Shown here: positions 7,078 to 16,991 of the stretch, in pieces
How positions within the stretch are numbered: position 1 is the stretch's first letter
Layout: each line of letters starts with the position of its first letter
Source of the DNA: Bacteroidales bacterium UBA4866
GTDB lineage: Bacteria > Bacteroidota > Bacteroidia > Bacteroidales > P3
Length of the DNA: 17,829 nucleotides
Assembly (NCBI GenBank): GCA_002399565.1
Contig: DHDW01000012.1
Location: 1,653-19,481, forward strand
Direction: 5' to 3'
Made by a program: the position numbers and the translations under genes
Notes under the pieces: generated by a model
Database searches by the model: none
The model's input: only the letters and a program-made list of their open reading frames with translations
Told to the model about the DNA's origin: nothing

Positions 7078-8904
7078 TTATTGTTTTTTCTTTTGAAGTG
7101 GTTTTTGTTTTGCACTATTTTGGCTTATAGGAGCAAAGATGTATTTTCTTTTTCTTATCAAATGAATTACAAATCCCATAATTAGAACAATTATAATAGG
7201 TAATCCAATATTGATAATTTGCCAAAATGTTTTTTCCTTTTCAGCTTTTACACTATCCAATTTTCTCATTGCAACTTCTCTTGAACGAAGAGGTATCATA
7301 TCTTCATCTCCACAAAGATAGTTCACACAGTTTATCAAAAATTCTTTATTTCCATACATCTCCCTTGTAAATCTATCATATCCCAAAGGTAAAGGTTGTC
7401 CGTTAACGTAGTCGTTTCTGATTATATCTCCATCAGCAACAACAATCATTGAATTTGTTGTGTCGCATGTTTCTTTATAAGCAATCATTTGATTTTCCAA
7501 CATCTCTGGAGCCAAACGATGTTTGAATGCTGAGATGAATTTGCCTTCCAAAAGCATAGCAACATTTAATTTGGAAAGATTAAAAAGTCTTGGGTCTTGC
7601 TTTTGTTTTAGCATTTCAAGCGAAACAATTGCAGGAGCATTTATAATTCGGGTATTGTTGGAAGTTGTAAGCAGAGGAGTTTTTGTAATATTATTTTGAA
7701 TTGTATCAATGCTACTTGCAAACTGCATCTTAACAGGATTAATTTTTTCAGAAATAATATGGTTAGAGTTAGGACTTAAAACAGGGAAGAAGTTCCAAGG
7801 ATAGAAAGTAAATTGAGGGGTGTTATCGCCATAAACACCAGTAATGATAGGCACTTTAGAGCATTGCATATCCATAACCAAATTGGTGTTTAGTCTGGCT
7901 CCATAACGGAAGAGAGGATCATTTACTCCAGTTAAATTAGTAATAGCATAGGTTTCTCCTTTATTTTGAATGCTGTCCATTGAACACTGCAAAGGATCAA
8001 CAAGCCAAAGAATTCTTCCTCCATGCATAACAAATTGGTCTAAGATATAGAAATCCTTATAGGAGAATACGCTTGTTGGGTTAGCAATAATTAGAGTTTT
8101 GTAAATGTTTCTGAATTTTACTTCTGTAGGATTCAATGAATCATATACTCTATCTGTAACTACATTTAGTTTTTCTCCCAAAGTAATGGTGTCAATTGCA
8201 TAGAATTCATTAATGCTTGAAATAAAATCCCACATGTATGGCAAATCCAATTCTCCATGACCTCTAATGATTGCAATTCTATTTTTGAAAGAAGTTGTAA
8301 GACCTCTAAGAGCAGAGTAAATATTATATTCTAAGTTTTGAACTGAACTATTAAGAATTTCTTGTTCGCCTGTTCCTTTTGTAGAAATAAGAGAAATGAT
8401 TTTTGTTTCCCCTTTATAGGATATTTCCAAATAAGGGAACATATATTGTCTAACTTGACCGTCTTTTTGTTGTGAAGTTTTTAAAATTGGTTGAAAACCT
8501 TTTTCAAACAGACGTTGATAAAATTGTGCTTGGTCTTTTTTATCTTTAAAGTCATTAGGATTTAAAAACTCAAACTCAATGTTCTTATTGTAGGAACGAA
8601 ACTGATTAATCATTTCCTTTGTTTCGTTTCTCAAACGCTTGTAGTCTGCAGGAATTTCTCCTTCCAAGTAGCAACGAATGAAAACAATATCATCAACGTT
8701 TTTAAGAAGATGCTTTGTTGATTTGGATAGGGTATAACGTTTTTCGCTTGTAAGGTCTAATCTGCTGAAGAAATAGAACCCAACAACATTGAGGAAAATT
8801 ATTATAACAAGCCCAATTACAAGTTGTAATATGTGGGATTTCTTTACATCAGTTTTGGCATCGGTTTTTCCGAAAAGCCCTTTAATAATACTCAATATCT
8901 TCAT
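7078..8904 (-). CDS. gldG: Gliding motility-associated ABC transporter substrate-binding protein GldG
   Basis: A 608-residue protein with an N-terminal membrane helix (about 25-47) followed by the family's Leu-Asp-Leu-Thr-Ser-Glu-Lys-Arg-Tyr-Thr-Leu-Ser signature (49-60). A long extracytoplasmic domain of the ABC-transporter auxiliary type (once called DUF4350/ABC_transp_aux) comes next. Residues about 561-583 form a C-terminal membrane helix, which ends in a basic tail. By family knowledge, GldA (ATPase), GldF (permease) and GldG form a putative ABC transporter needed for gliding in Flavobacterium johnsoniae. Homologs also occur in non-gliding Bacteroidota, so presence here does not prove motility. 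It starts 10 bases after the gldF stop and ends six bases before the DUF4340 start. Confidence 0.88.
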   Translation of the reverse strand: MKILSIIKGLFGKTDAKTDVKKSHILQLVIGLVIIIFLNVVGFYFFSRLDLTSEKRYTLSKSTKHLLKNVDDIVFIRCYLEGEIPADYKRLRNETKEMINQFRSYNKNIEFEFLNPNDFKDKKDQAQFYQRLFEKGFQPILKTSQQKDGQVRQYMFPYLEISYKGETKIISLISTKGTGEQEILNSSVQNLEYNIYSALRGLTTSFKNRIAIIRGHGELDLPYMWDFISSINEFYAIDTITLGEKLNVVTDRVYDSLNPTEVKFRNIYKTLIIANPTSVFSYKDFYILDQFVMHGGRILWLVDPLQCSMDSIQNKGETYAITNLTGVNDPLFRYGARLNTNLVMDMQCSKVPIITGVYGDNTPQFTFYPWNFFPVLSPNSNHIISEKINPVKMQFASSIDTIQNNITKTPLLTTSNNTRIINAPAIVSLEMLKQKQDPRLFNLSKLNVAMLLEGKFISAFKHRLAPEMLENQMIAYKETCDTTNSMIVVADGDIIRNDYVNGQPLPLGYDRFTREMYGNKEFLINCVNYLCGDEDMIPLRSREVAMRKLDSVKAEKEKTFWQIINIGLPIIIVLIMGFVIHLIRKRKYIFAPISQNSAKQKPLQKKKQ

Positions 8905-8914
8905 AAACTATTCC

Positions 8915-9652
8915 TTATTTCTTCCAGTTTCTACTTTCTAAACTAATCTTTGTGAGCAAAAGGAAGAAAAATATTGCACTAAAATAATATATAACATCTC
9001 TTGAATCAATTACTCCACGGCTAATTGAAACATAGTGATGATTAATTCCAATTGACTTAACAACTAAATCGGCATTGCCCAAAACTCCCAAACTTGCAAT
9101 TGCATCAAATCCAATGTAGGTAAAAGCACAAATAAGCACAGAAACAATAAAGGCAATGATTTGATTATTGGTTATGGAAGAGGAGAAAACACCAATTGCA
9201 ACAAATACTCCTCCAAGCAAAAGTAAACCAATGTATGAGCCAATAATTCCTCCTAAATCCAAATTACCCTTTGGCATTCCCAATTGATATACAGCAACGA
9301 TATAAACAACAGTTGGCAAAATGGATAAGAAAACAAGAGTAACTCCAGCCAAGAACTTAGCCATAATAATTGAAATATCGCTAAGAGGTTTAGTTAAGAG
9401 AAGTTCAATGGTTCCGTTTTTTCTTTCTTCAGCCAACATTTTCATTGTAATGGCAGGAATAAGAAAAAGAAAAACCCAAGGAGCAATCATAAACAATCCA
9501 TCAATACCCGCATATCCAAAATCAATTACATTAAATTCCATAGGTAATACCCAAAGGAATAAACCCATAACAGCTAAAAATACAATAATGGTAATATATC
9601 CCATTAAAGAAGAAAGGAAGCTGTTGAGCTCTTTTATAAACAGTACATACAT
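8915..9652 (-). CDS. gldF: Gliding motility-associated ABC transporter permease GldF
   Basis: I chose the ATG at 9652, giving 245 residues. An in-frame ATG at 9700 would add 16 residues, but it overlaps a promoter-like -7 element and the extension does not resemble the family. From the chosen start the protein begins Met-Tyr-Val-Leu-Phe-Ile-Lys-Glu-Leu-Asn-Ser-Phe, as GldF-type permeases usually do. It has about six membrane helices. A cytoplasmic loop at 75-89 reads Glu-Glu-Arg-Lys-Asn-Gly-Thr-Ile-Glu-Leu-Leu-Leu-Thr-Lys-Pro, the hallmark of ABC-2 type permeases and the likely contact to the ATPase. No ATPase gene (gldA) is in the window, so it must be supplied from elsewhere. gldG follows after 10 bases. 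Confidence 0.88.
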   Translation of the reverse strand: MYVLFIKELNSFLSSLMGYITIIVFLAVMGLFLWVLPMEFNVIDFGYAGIDGLFMIAPWVFLFLIPAITMKMLAEERKNGTIELLLTKPLSDISIIMAKFLAGVTLVFLSILPTVVYIVAVYQLGMPKGNLDLGGIIGSYIGLLLLGGVFVAIGVFSSSITNNQIIAFIVSVLICAFTYIGFDAIASLGVLGNADLVVKSIGINHHYVSISRGVIDSRDVIYYFSAIFFFLLLTKISLESRNWKK

Positions 9653-9697
9653 TCTTTTACTGATATTTATTATAAAAATAAGTTTTTTTGCAAGCTG

Positions 9698-9705
9698 CAA
9701 ACTTA
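9698..9705 (-). promoter_or_regulatory. Possible internal promoter before gldF (-7 element)
   Basis: The minus strand reads TAAGTTTG, matching TAnnTTTG. Transcription would begin near 9691, about 40 bases before the chosen gldF ATG. The -33 region has no clear TTG, so strength is uncertain. It fits the roughly 140-base gap between sprA and gldF, much larger than the other gaps in the cluster. Confidence 0.35.
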
Positions 9706-9793
9706 CGAATTTTATTTGAAATATTATTAATCATACTTCTATTTGTTATCCCACTTAATGTGAAACCAGTATTTATAAAATTATAATAAGGTT

Positions 9794-12700
9794 TTATAGC
9801 ATTAACCTTAGTTTGAAGCCTCCTTGAGTCATTGAATTAGGGTAGGCGTTCGATACGTAAGGAGTGTTGACTGTCATTTCAAAGAAAACTGTAAACATAA
9901 TTTTTTCTGTTAAGGCATATTCTCCTCGAACATCAAATGTTAGAACATCAGAACCTGAAGACATAAGATTAACCTTTTGGTCAATCTTCCTTAGTATGGT
10001 TGTATTTTTGTTCCAGCTGAAATTGGCTTTAATATCAATATCACTCTTTAGTTCTCTTGTGCTATTGCCCGAACGAAGATTAACCTTAACATCCTTAAAA
10101 CGATAACCTCCACCAACAACATAGGAAAGACGATTAATTTCAGTTAGCTGATTATTGGAAAAACTCATTGAAAGGTTTCTATCCTTACGAAGTTCAAAAT
10201 TGGCTTGAAATGAGTTTTTAAGATTTACTTCAACCTTGATTAAAGGAGAGAATGACTCATTAATAGTAATATTATCTATTACATCTTTAGCTATATAGTT
10301 ATTATTAATTTCATTTCTTATCCATTCTGTTCCATAGTCATAACGAGCATCTCTTGTTGGTACTCTAATGTCTGAACGGAAAGCTCCAATATTATATGTT
10401 GACGTGTAATCGTTAGAAAGAGTTATGGAATTAACCCATTTTTGAAGTAATTTAATCTTACTTAGTCCTGTATATTCAATTTTCCAGTTAGGTAGAGGAA
10501 TTTTATTGAAAGGATTTAAGCTTCTTGTATTTGGGTCAGTACCAGCATAAGCAGCCAAGAAAGCAGGAATAAGAACTTGTTGAGAAGTTGCTCCATAACC
10601 ATCAGGATACAATTTGCCATTATTAGTATCCATAATCATATTTCCATTGTAGTTTGGATTACCTTGAGATAATCTTCTTGCAATAATATCTCTATAGTCT
10701 AAGAATTTGTTGAAAACAGAACTTGAATTATCTTCATTGATAGGAGTGAAGAAGGTAGAAATAGTTATGATAGATGTGCTGTAATTTCCTGTAATTGTTG
10801 GAGAGAGTGGACCAATAACCCTATTATCTGTAGGGTCAAATTTATAGTAAGCAACATAGGTTTCTGATTGATTTTTGGAGAAACGTAAGTTTATTTTAAA
10901 GTCTTGAAGAGGTTCTATGCTTATTTGACCATTCAGAGTTGTGTTGCTTTTTTGTTGGAAAGCATTATTCATTAAAGAATCTTTGGAAAGCCATCCCTTA
11001 TCAATTGCTTTGTCCATTATGTTTGCTTGAGAACCAAATACAAATCCAAAACCTGGTGCCCAACCTGTGTTAGGGTCCATTCCAAAATATTTTGTAACAG
11101 GCATAAATCCTGGGATATATGTTCCGTTGTTTTGAGAATAATTAATATTTCCTTGTTTAATACTGGTAAGAAGTCTAATGGAATATTGTCCTACTGCTTT
11201 AAATATTTTAGTTGCTGTAGATTCAACTGTATCTTGCTTATCGTTAGGATTTTTCTTTTCATCAGGATTCTCCTTGTCCTTTGGTTGAGGTTTGGAAGTA
11301 GGCATTTGTCTTGGAGAAGTTTTTGTAGGGTTGAGTATCTTCTTTATAAAAGGAATTTTATTGTAGATTGTTGTAAAGCTGAAATTGGTATTTACAGTTA
11401 TTCTTGTTGTATTTTCAATTGTATTCCCCAATCTTTCTAAGGCTTGAGTTGAGCCAGTGAAAACATATTCTGTGTTGTATGAAGTTGTAAGTCTTACCCA
11501 ATCTAAGTATGGAAGTTTGTTGATTGGAACATTCCATGTAATGTCTGTTTTTTGTCTGAATTGTTGAGCCTTTCCAAGTTCAAAAACTGATTCCCAAACA
11601 GAATCTCTCTTTGCTTTTGTGTCAATTTTCCCTCTTGGCTCATCTATTCTTGCATTCATAGTTGCATTGTAGTTAAACTTTAGGTTTTGAGTTATGTCGT
11701 AAGCAAAATTGTAAGCCCTATTCCAATAAAATTGTTTGAAATAATATGGCTCCATTATAATTATACCCTTACTCTTTGGTCTAATTAGAGTTTCTTCAAA
11801 ATCTCTTACGGCTTCTGTTCTAAATGTTAAACTTTTAGGCTTATAGTGAAAAGTTAAATCTCTAAGAAGAGCAAAAGCTTTTGGTTTAAATATTTTTGAT
11901 TTAAGGAAAGGACGAACTGGATTTGTTTTGAATGTATAGTTATAATTAATTCCTCCTCTGTGTTGAGTTTTTGAATTATAAGATATATCAACATCTCTTC
12001 TATATATGTTGGAGTATGCATAGGAAGCATCGAAGTTTTCAAGTCCTAAAACGTATTGTTTTGAATCGGCTGTTGGAGTTTTGTCTTTTCTAATATTCAT
12101 AAAGTTAAGGTTGGTGCGAGAGGTGTAATCTTGAACCATATTCCTTATTGAATCTTTTTCTCTTTCTGTTCTGTATGAAAGAAGATCATCCTTTAGTTTT
12201 ACGTCAGGGTCTAATGGATTATAGCGAGGGTTGGCAACTTGTTGAGAATAGTCAAAATGCATTGGAAGCCTAACTCCAGAAGTTTTAGGGAAGAATTTAC
12301 CTAATTCAATATTTGTTGATATGTCAAATGAACCAACATCGTCTTGAGAAATTTGAGTTATTGATTGTTCTAATGAACCAAACCCAGCAGAACGATATGA
12401 ACCAGAAAAAGAAACATCTCCCAAATCAGCCAAATTAGTTCGAGCAAAACCTGTTGCAGCCCAACCAGAAGATTTATTGAAGTCGGTTAATCGCAATTCA
12501 TTTATCCAAACTTCAACGCTTTTAGGCATCATATCGTCATTGTCTTGAACATTCTTCTTCTTAGGATTTCTAACTCCAATCATCATAACTTTAACATTGC
12601 TAATGCTTGGAGAGCCCAAAACAGTTATCTTTCTTCCGTCAACAATTTCATAATAAGGTAAAAGTCCAGAAACACTATTATCTCCAGAACGAACTTTTTT

Positions 12701-15700
12701 ATTTCTACTTTCTTTAACCTTAACAATCTTTTCTAAATCAATTTCAACGTTATTGCCTTCTGGCCAAATTGCCTTATCATCTGATAAGCCTGTGTACCAT
12801 GGAGTGAAATTAAGAGGAAGCTCATATTCGTAGTAATTATTTGTAAAATCGGAGCCAAGACGAACAAAAAGATTAACTTCTCCACTTTTGTAATCATCTC
12901 TTTCTAACATCTTTTCAGCATGAACAAACATCTTAATTTTCTTATATTGACGCATATCCAAGTCTGAAGTTTTGTAAATTGCTCTTGCATCTCCATCCGA
13001 AAGGTCAGTTACTTTCATGCTCAAAGACTGTTCATTCATTTGCTGGAAGCTTGTAGAACTATACATTTTTTCTCTGTCAATTCCTGGAGGCAATACATAA
13101 GGAATAGGGGAGCGTTTACCATTTTCTTCAATATTTACAGAAGCAACAGTAAATGTAGTATTTTCTGTTTGTGTTCCTGAAGGATACATTCCTGGAGAAA
13201 GAAGATTGTCTGAATATTTTCTCCAATCACCACTAACAAGTTCGAAGGTTGCAAAACGTAAAATTACTGGTTCTTCAAACTCCTTTAAGAACATTCTAAT
13301 AAATCTTATTGATTGAAAACCTTGAATTGAGCCAACAGTTTTTTGAGGATTACGAATAGGAATTTTAAATTGATACCATTTGCACTCAGTTGTTTTTCCG
13401 TTAGGAAGATTTATATTTGTGGCGTTTTGAATGTCGGTAATGTAGTTTTGTCCAACAATCAAATTATTTGGATCTAATGAGATTTCGTATTCGTAATAGT
13501 TTTCTGCCTCGCTAAGAGTGTTGTCTTGATTAATATCTTCAACATTTGGTAAAGAGGTTTGTTGAGAAGAGTATAAAGAAGCATTATCAGTAACAGCTGA
13601 ATTGCCTTCCGAATTATTGAATTGTTTATATCTATCGGTTATCTTTACATTATTATTATCGTAGTAGGTGCTTCTAAAATATCTAAAGTCATCAGCTGAA
13701 GGGTCATTTTCTAAAGAAGCAAAAGCATCTGCATTTAATTGTCCTTGAGCAATATTTAAGAATCTATCGAAGAAAGATTTCTCATCATTTGAAGAAAGTC
13801 CATCATAACCTATATCTTGATATTGACGAGAAGTTGGGTCGTTATTGAATGCATTAACAATTGCTTGAAGACGTGGAACTCTTCCCCAAATTGTAGAGTC
13901 AACATCAACTACCGCTGAAGATGAAGGGAGACCATTTTCAAAACTCTTTCGCCCATCTCTTAGAATATCCTCTGAAATATCTCCAATATTAAAAAATAAT
14001 TTACCTCCTCTTGCATCTTCATTGTCTATGAAAGGGTCCATTAACCAAAATTCAATATATTCAATATTTGCAGCCTCAAAGTCAGTAGCATCAATCTTCC
14101 TCATTATTCCTCCCCAACGAGTTTCTGGATTTTTTAAACTTCCATCAGGATTCAAACCTGCAGAATAAGCGCTTGTTGTGTCGTAGTTATAAGGTCCTCT
14201 TTCTTTAGGGTAGAAAGCAATGTTAAATTCTCTAATATTTGTTGGCTGACCAGAGGCAATTTCTTTGTTTGGATGAACTTCTCTTTCCAAAATTTGACGT
14301 GCATAAGGTTGAGAACGGTCTTCTTTATTAATGTTGGAAGGAGCATCATTACTGTAGAAAATATCATCAACACTATACCAAGCAACTTTTGCTCTGTTGA
14401 AACCATATTCCCATCCTAAGTTAGGATTTGTTTCAGGGAAAAGAGAATTGGTAGAAGAAAAGTCTTGAGGTGTACTTGCTAAATGCCATGCACCAATTGC
14501 TCTTAAGTCAATGGAGGTTTTTGCTGCTTCAAAGTCATCAATATAAGCTGTTCCACTATTACCAATTACGTTTGGATTGCCAGGAATGAAATGTGCAAAT
14601 TCTCCAGTTAGGGAAAGATTGGAAGGAGCTTTTGTTGAATAGAAAGGAAGAAGATCAACAAGTTTGGTAATGAAATTAACCTCTTTTTTATAGTTGAAAT
14701 CAAATCCCCAAAGGGTATTGCTCATTGGCTCTTCACCATAGTTAACTTTGTTGGTTATTGGCTTTTCATGAAGGTTTAAAAGGGTTGCTCCAAGATTAAA
14801 GTCTTTGCTTAATTCGTAGCTTGCTCTTAATCCCATCATTCTTTTGGTTGTCATGCTGAATAGCTGATGCGATTCGGTAGAAACTGTTATTGGTGTGCCA
14901 GAACTTAAGTATCCTTGATTAATAATTTTAACTCTTCCCATTGCATAGTCAACGGTATAGTCACTTCCTTCTGTTAAGGTTATTCCTCCTGCCATAACTC
15001 TAACAGAACCTTGAGGAATATTCATCCCATTGAGAGATATTTCTGAGCCTGACTCCGATTTATATCTTCCTTCCAAATAGTATTTATTTTTATCGGGATA
15101 TTGTTGAGCTTGAGAAATTGTTAGTGTGTAAAGAGAATCAAAACAATATTTATTTGCAATATCATTATCTCCTAAAAGATTTCTTAAATCCTTACCAAAA
15201 GGTTCTACAAAAGGGAAAACAATTATACCTCTCTCCGAAACAATGGTTCCCCCGTTTGAAATAGCATTATCCATAAAATCGAAAACTCCATCTGGATAAG
15301 GGTTTTGTTGATTGTCCATTCTGTCTAATCCAAACATTTGTATTAATGGAACTCCTTTCTTTTCTCCTTCATTAAAATATCCCATTGGAATTCCTTGTTC
15401 ATCTCCTTGATAGAGGATGTTTAGTCGGAAGTCTTCTCTTTGAATTTGATATGCTTGAAGAGAATAAATGTTTTTCATCATAAGCTTCCACATAGGATTT
15501 CTAACATTAAGTGTGGAGCTCTTCAATAGTTTTACAACTAAAGTGTTTGGGTCATTTACTCCTTCATCGGAAAACTCTCCAACCTGATAGATTGTTGTAT
15601 CTCCAATAATTTGATAACGGAAAGCAACAGCCAAAACTTGATCGTTTGTTAATGGTTGATTTAAAGAGATAAAACCTAAACGAGAATTAAACGTGTATTC

Positions 15701-16978
15701 GGAAGGATTAAGTTTTCTTGCACTTTCAATCTTTTCATAGTTTTGTCCTGCAACAAAGCCCATGCCTTGCAACATTGAACTTATATTATTTATGTTTCTA
15801 ATGTTGTTTACATTAACTGTTGAAAGTAAATTATTAGACCTATTTCCGTCAGGATAAACCATTCCTGAAGGGTTTTCAATAAAAGGGTTTTGTCCAAAAG
15901 GATTTTTTTCACCAAGGTCAGCAAATGCAACCAAGTTTCTGTTTTCATAAACAGCTGCTCCAACATTTGTTCTCCAAACTTCAATCTTTATAATGTTTAC
16001 GTTTGAATTGATAAGTGGGAGGGAAGCCATTGCATTGTTGTAGTTATCGTAGAAATACTGAGCTAAGAAATAGTGCTTATTGGCTTCATATTCATCTGCC
16101 TTAATGTTGAAATCTCTTAACTGTGCACCTCCTTCAACGGTAATATTATTTGCTTCAGACTTCTGTTCGGAAAAAACAGCATCTAAGAATAGCTTCCCAA
16201 ACTTTAGTTTTGTTTTTGCTCCAAAAAGGGTTTGAGAGCCTTGAATAAGTGTGGTTGGAAGGGGAAAGGAAATATTACCTGCTTCAATTGATTGAATTAT
16301 ATTGTCTTCCTTTCCTTCATATTTTAACTTTAGCTCGTTTTCAAAGGAAAAGGTTGCTCCAGTATTATAATTTAATCCAAAGGAAATTGCTTCTCCAATC
16401 TTTGCATTAACATTTAATTGTATGTTCTCTTCAAAGTCAAAACGTGTTGTACTTCTTTGATTTTCTTGAATGGAAAGGTCTTCACGATTATTGTTTACAA
16501 TGGCAAATCGTAGTTCTGCACTTCCTGAAGGACGAATATCAATGGTTTGTCCTCCAAATATTGTTTCAAATAGTTCTGAATTAATTCTTAGTTGAGGTAT
16601 AAGGTTGTCTAAAAGTCCTTCATTGGAGGTAGTAATTTTTGATGAGGCTGAACGATTTTTCCAATAATCGTTAATCATCTGATCCATATCGTAGTTTTGG
16701 TAGTCGGCAAAGGACAAAACCTTTCTTTCAATTACTAAATCTCCAATACGCTTTATGAGAATATATTCATTATTCTTTTCATCGTATTGAATTTCTGTTG
16801 TTACGTTGGAAGGGTTTTGAAGATGCAAAGGACTTGTGCCATCAATTCCATAACGAGTGCTGTCTGGATTAATAGTTAGTAAGGGAAACGCATTCGCATA
16901 ACCCTTTGTGGTAAAAAATATTGAAATTAAGATAACAAAAAGACAAGAAAGTCTTAAGCTTCTATTTTTTATATTCAT
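9794..16978 (-). CDS. sprA: T9SS outer-membrane translocon SprA/Sov
   Basis: A 2394-residue protein, in the usual size range for SprA. Residues 1-30 are a signal peptide with cleavage near Asn29-Ala30. The N-terminal region (about 50-115: Ile-Gln-Tyr-Asp, Leu-Ser-Phe-Ala-Asp-Tyr, Met-Ile-Asn-Asp-Tyr-Trp) matches the SprA N-terminal domain. An Ile-Asp-Asp-Phe-Glu-Ala motif at 813-818 follows a Gly-Glu-Phe-Ala-His-Phe-Ile-Pro-Gly segment, a strongly conserved family block. Much of the rest alternates aromatic and polar residues as expected for beta strands, and the C-terminus ends Leu-Arg-Leu-Met-Leu. A Lys/Pro/Glu/Asp-rich low-complexity loop lies at about 1880-1920. By published structure the F. 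johnsoniae protein is a 36-strand barrel with lateral partners PorV and Plug through which folded cargo exits. It starts 13 bases after ruvA. Confidence 0.96.
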   Translation of the reverse strand: MNIKNRSLRLSCLFVILISIFFTTKGYANAFPLLTINPDSTRYGIDGTSPLHLQNPSNVTTEIQYDEKNNEYILIKRIGDLVIERKVLSFADYQNYDMDQMINDYWKNRSASSKITTSNEGLLDNLIPQLRINSELFETIFGGQTIDIRPSGSAELRFAIVNNNREDLSIQENQRSTTRFDFEENIQLNVNAKIGEAISFGLNYNTGATFSFENELKLKYEGKEDNIIQSIEAGNISFPLPTTLIQGSQTLFGAKTKLKFGKLFLDAVFSEQKSEANNITVEGGAQLRDFNIKADEYEANKHYFLAQYFYDNYNNAMASLPLINSNVNIIKIEVWRTNVGAAVYENRNLVAFADLGEKNPFGQNPFIENPSGMVYPDGNRSNNLLSTVNVNNIRNINNISSMLQGMGFVAGQNYEKIESARKLNPSEYTFNSRLGFISLNQPLTNDQVLAVAFRYQIIGDTTIYQVGEFSDEGVNDPNTLVVKLLKSSTLNVRNPMWKLMMKNIYSLQAYQIQREDFRLNILYQGDEQGIPMGYFNEGEKKGVPLIQMFGLDRMDNQQNPYPDGVFDFMDNAISNGGTIVSERGIIVFPFVEPFGKDLRNLLGDNDIANKYCFDSLYTLTISQAQQYPDKNKYYLEGRYKSESGSEISLNGMNIPQGSVRVMAGGITLTEGSDYTVDYAMGRVKIINQGYLSSGTPITVSTESHQLFSMTTKRMMGLRASYELSKDFNLGATLLNLHEKPITNKVNYGEEPMSNTLWGFDFNYKKEVNFITKLVDLLPFYSTKAPSNLSLTGEFAHFIPGNPNVIGNSGTAYIDDFEAAKTSIDLRAIGAWHLASTPQDFSSTNSLFPETNPNLGWEYGFNRAKVAWYSVDDIFYSNDAPSNINKEDRSQPYARQILEREVHPNKEIASGQPTNIREFNIAFYPKERGPYNYDTTSAYSAGLNPDGSLKNPETRWGGIMRKIDATDFEAANIEYIEFWLMDPFIDNEDARGGKLFFNIGDISEDILRDGRKSFENGLPSSSAVVDVDSTIWGRVPRLQAIVNAFNNDPTSRQYQDIGYDGLSSNDEKSFFDRFLNIAQGQLNADAFASLENDPSADDFRYFRSTYYDNNNVKITDRYKQFNNSEGNSAVTDNASLYSSQQTSLPNVEDINQDNTLSEAENYYEYEISLDPNNLIVGQNYITDIQNATNINLPNGKTTECKWYQFKIPIRNPQKTVGSIQGFQSIRFIRMFLKEFEEPVILRFATFELVSGDWRKYSDNLLSPGMYPSGTQTENTTFTVASVNIEENGKRSPIPYVLPPGIDREKMYSSTSFQQMNEQSLSMKVTDLSDGDARAIYKTSDLDMRQYKKIKMFVHAEKMLERDDYKSGEVNLFVRLGSDFTNNYYEYELPLNFTPWYTGLSDDKAIWPEGNNVEIDLEKIVKVKESRNKKVRSGDNSVSGLLPYYEIVDGRKITVLGSPSISNVKVMMIGVRNPKKKNVQDNDDMMPKSVEVWINELRLTDFNKSSGWAATGFARTNLADLGDVSFSGSYRSAGFGSLEQSITQISQDDVGSFDISTNIELGKFFPKTSGVRLPMHFDYSQQVANPRYNPLDPDVKLKDDLLSYRTEREKDSIRNMVQDYTSRTNLNFMNIRKDKTPTADSKQYVLGLENFDASYAYSNIYRRDVDISYNSKTQHRGGINYNYTFKTNPVRPFLKSKIFKPKAFALLRDLTFHYKPKSLTFRTEAVRDFEETLIRPKSKGIIIMEPYYFKQFYWNRAYNFAYDITQNLKFNYNATMNARIDEPRGKIDTKAKRDSVWESVFELGKAQQFRQKTDITWNVPINKLPYLDWVRLTTSYNTEYVFTGSTQALERLGNTIENTTRITVNTNFSFTTIYNKIPFIKKILNPTKTSPRQMPTSKPQPKDKENPDEKKNPNDKQDTVESTATKIFKAVGQYSIRLLTSIKQGNINYSQNNGTYIPGFMPVTKYFGMDPNTGWAPGFGFVFGSQANIMDKAIDKGWLSKDSLMNNAFQQKSNTTLNGQISIEPLQDFKINLRFSKNQSETYVAYYKFDPTDNRVIGPLSPTITGNYSTSIITISTFFTPINEDNSSSVFNKFLDYRDIIARRLSQGNPNYNGNMIMDTNNGKLYPDGYGATSQQVLIPAFLAAYAGTDPNTRSLNPFNKIPLPNWKIEYTGLSKIKLLQKWVNSITLSNDYTSTYNIGAFRSDIRVPTRDARYDYGTEWIRNEINNNYIAKDVIDNITINESFSPLIKVEVNLKNSFQANFELRKDRNLSMSFSNNQLTEINRLSYVVGGGYRFKDVKVNLRSGNSTRELKSDIDIKANFSWNKNTTILRKIDQKVNLMSSGSDVLTFDVRGEYALTEKIMFTVFFEMTVNTPYVSNAYPNSMTQGGFKLRLML

Positions 16979-16991
16979 CCAAAAAATCTTA

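Noticed and set aside
9321..9719. Open plus-strand frame of 132 codons
   Set aside because: It lies opposite gldF, which has clear family features; the frame has no recognisable domain.
9763..9794. Weak hairpin (AAACC/GGTTT) at the end of sprA as a terminator
   Set aside because: The stem is short and gapped, overlaps the stop codon and lacks a T-run on the minus strand.
11225..11330. Lys/Pro/Glu-rich insert in SprA as a foreign domain insertion
   Set aside because: Charged low-complexity loops are ordinary in SprA proteins, the reading frame is continuous and base composition does not change.
11027..11440. Open plus-strand frame of 137 codons
   Set aside because: It lies entirely opposite sprA and has a Cys/Arg-rich composition typical of an antisense frame.
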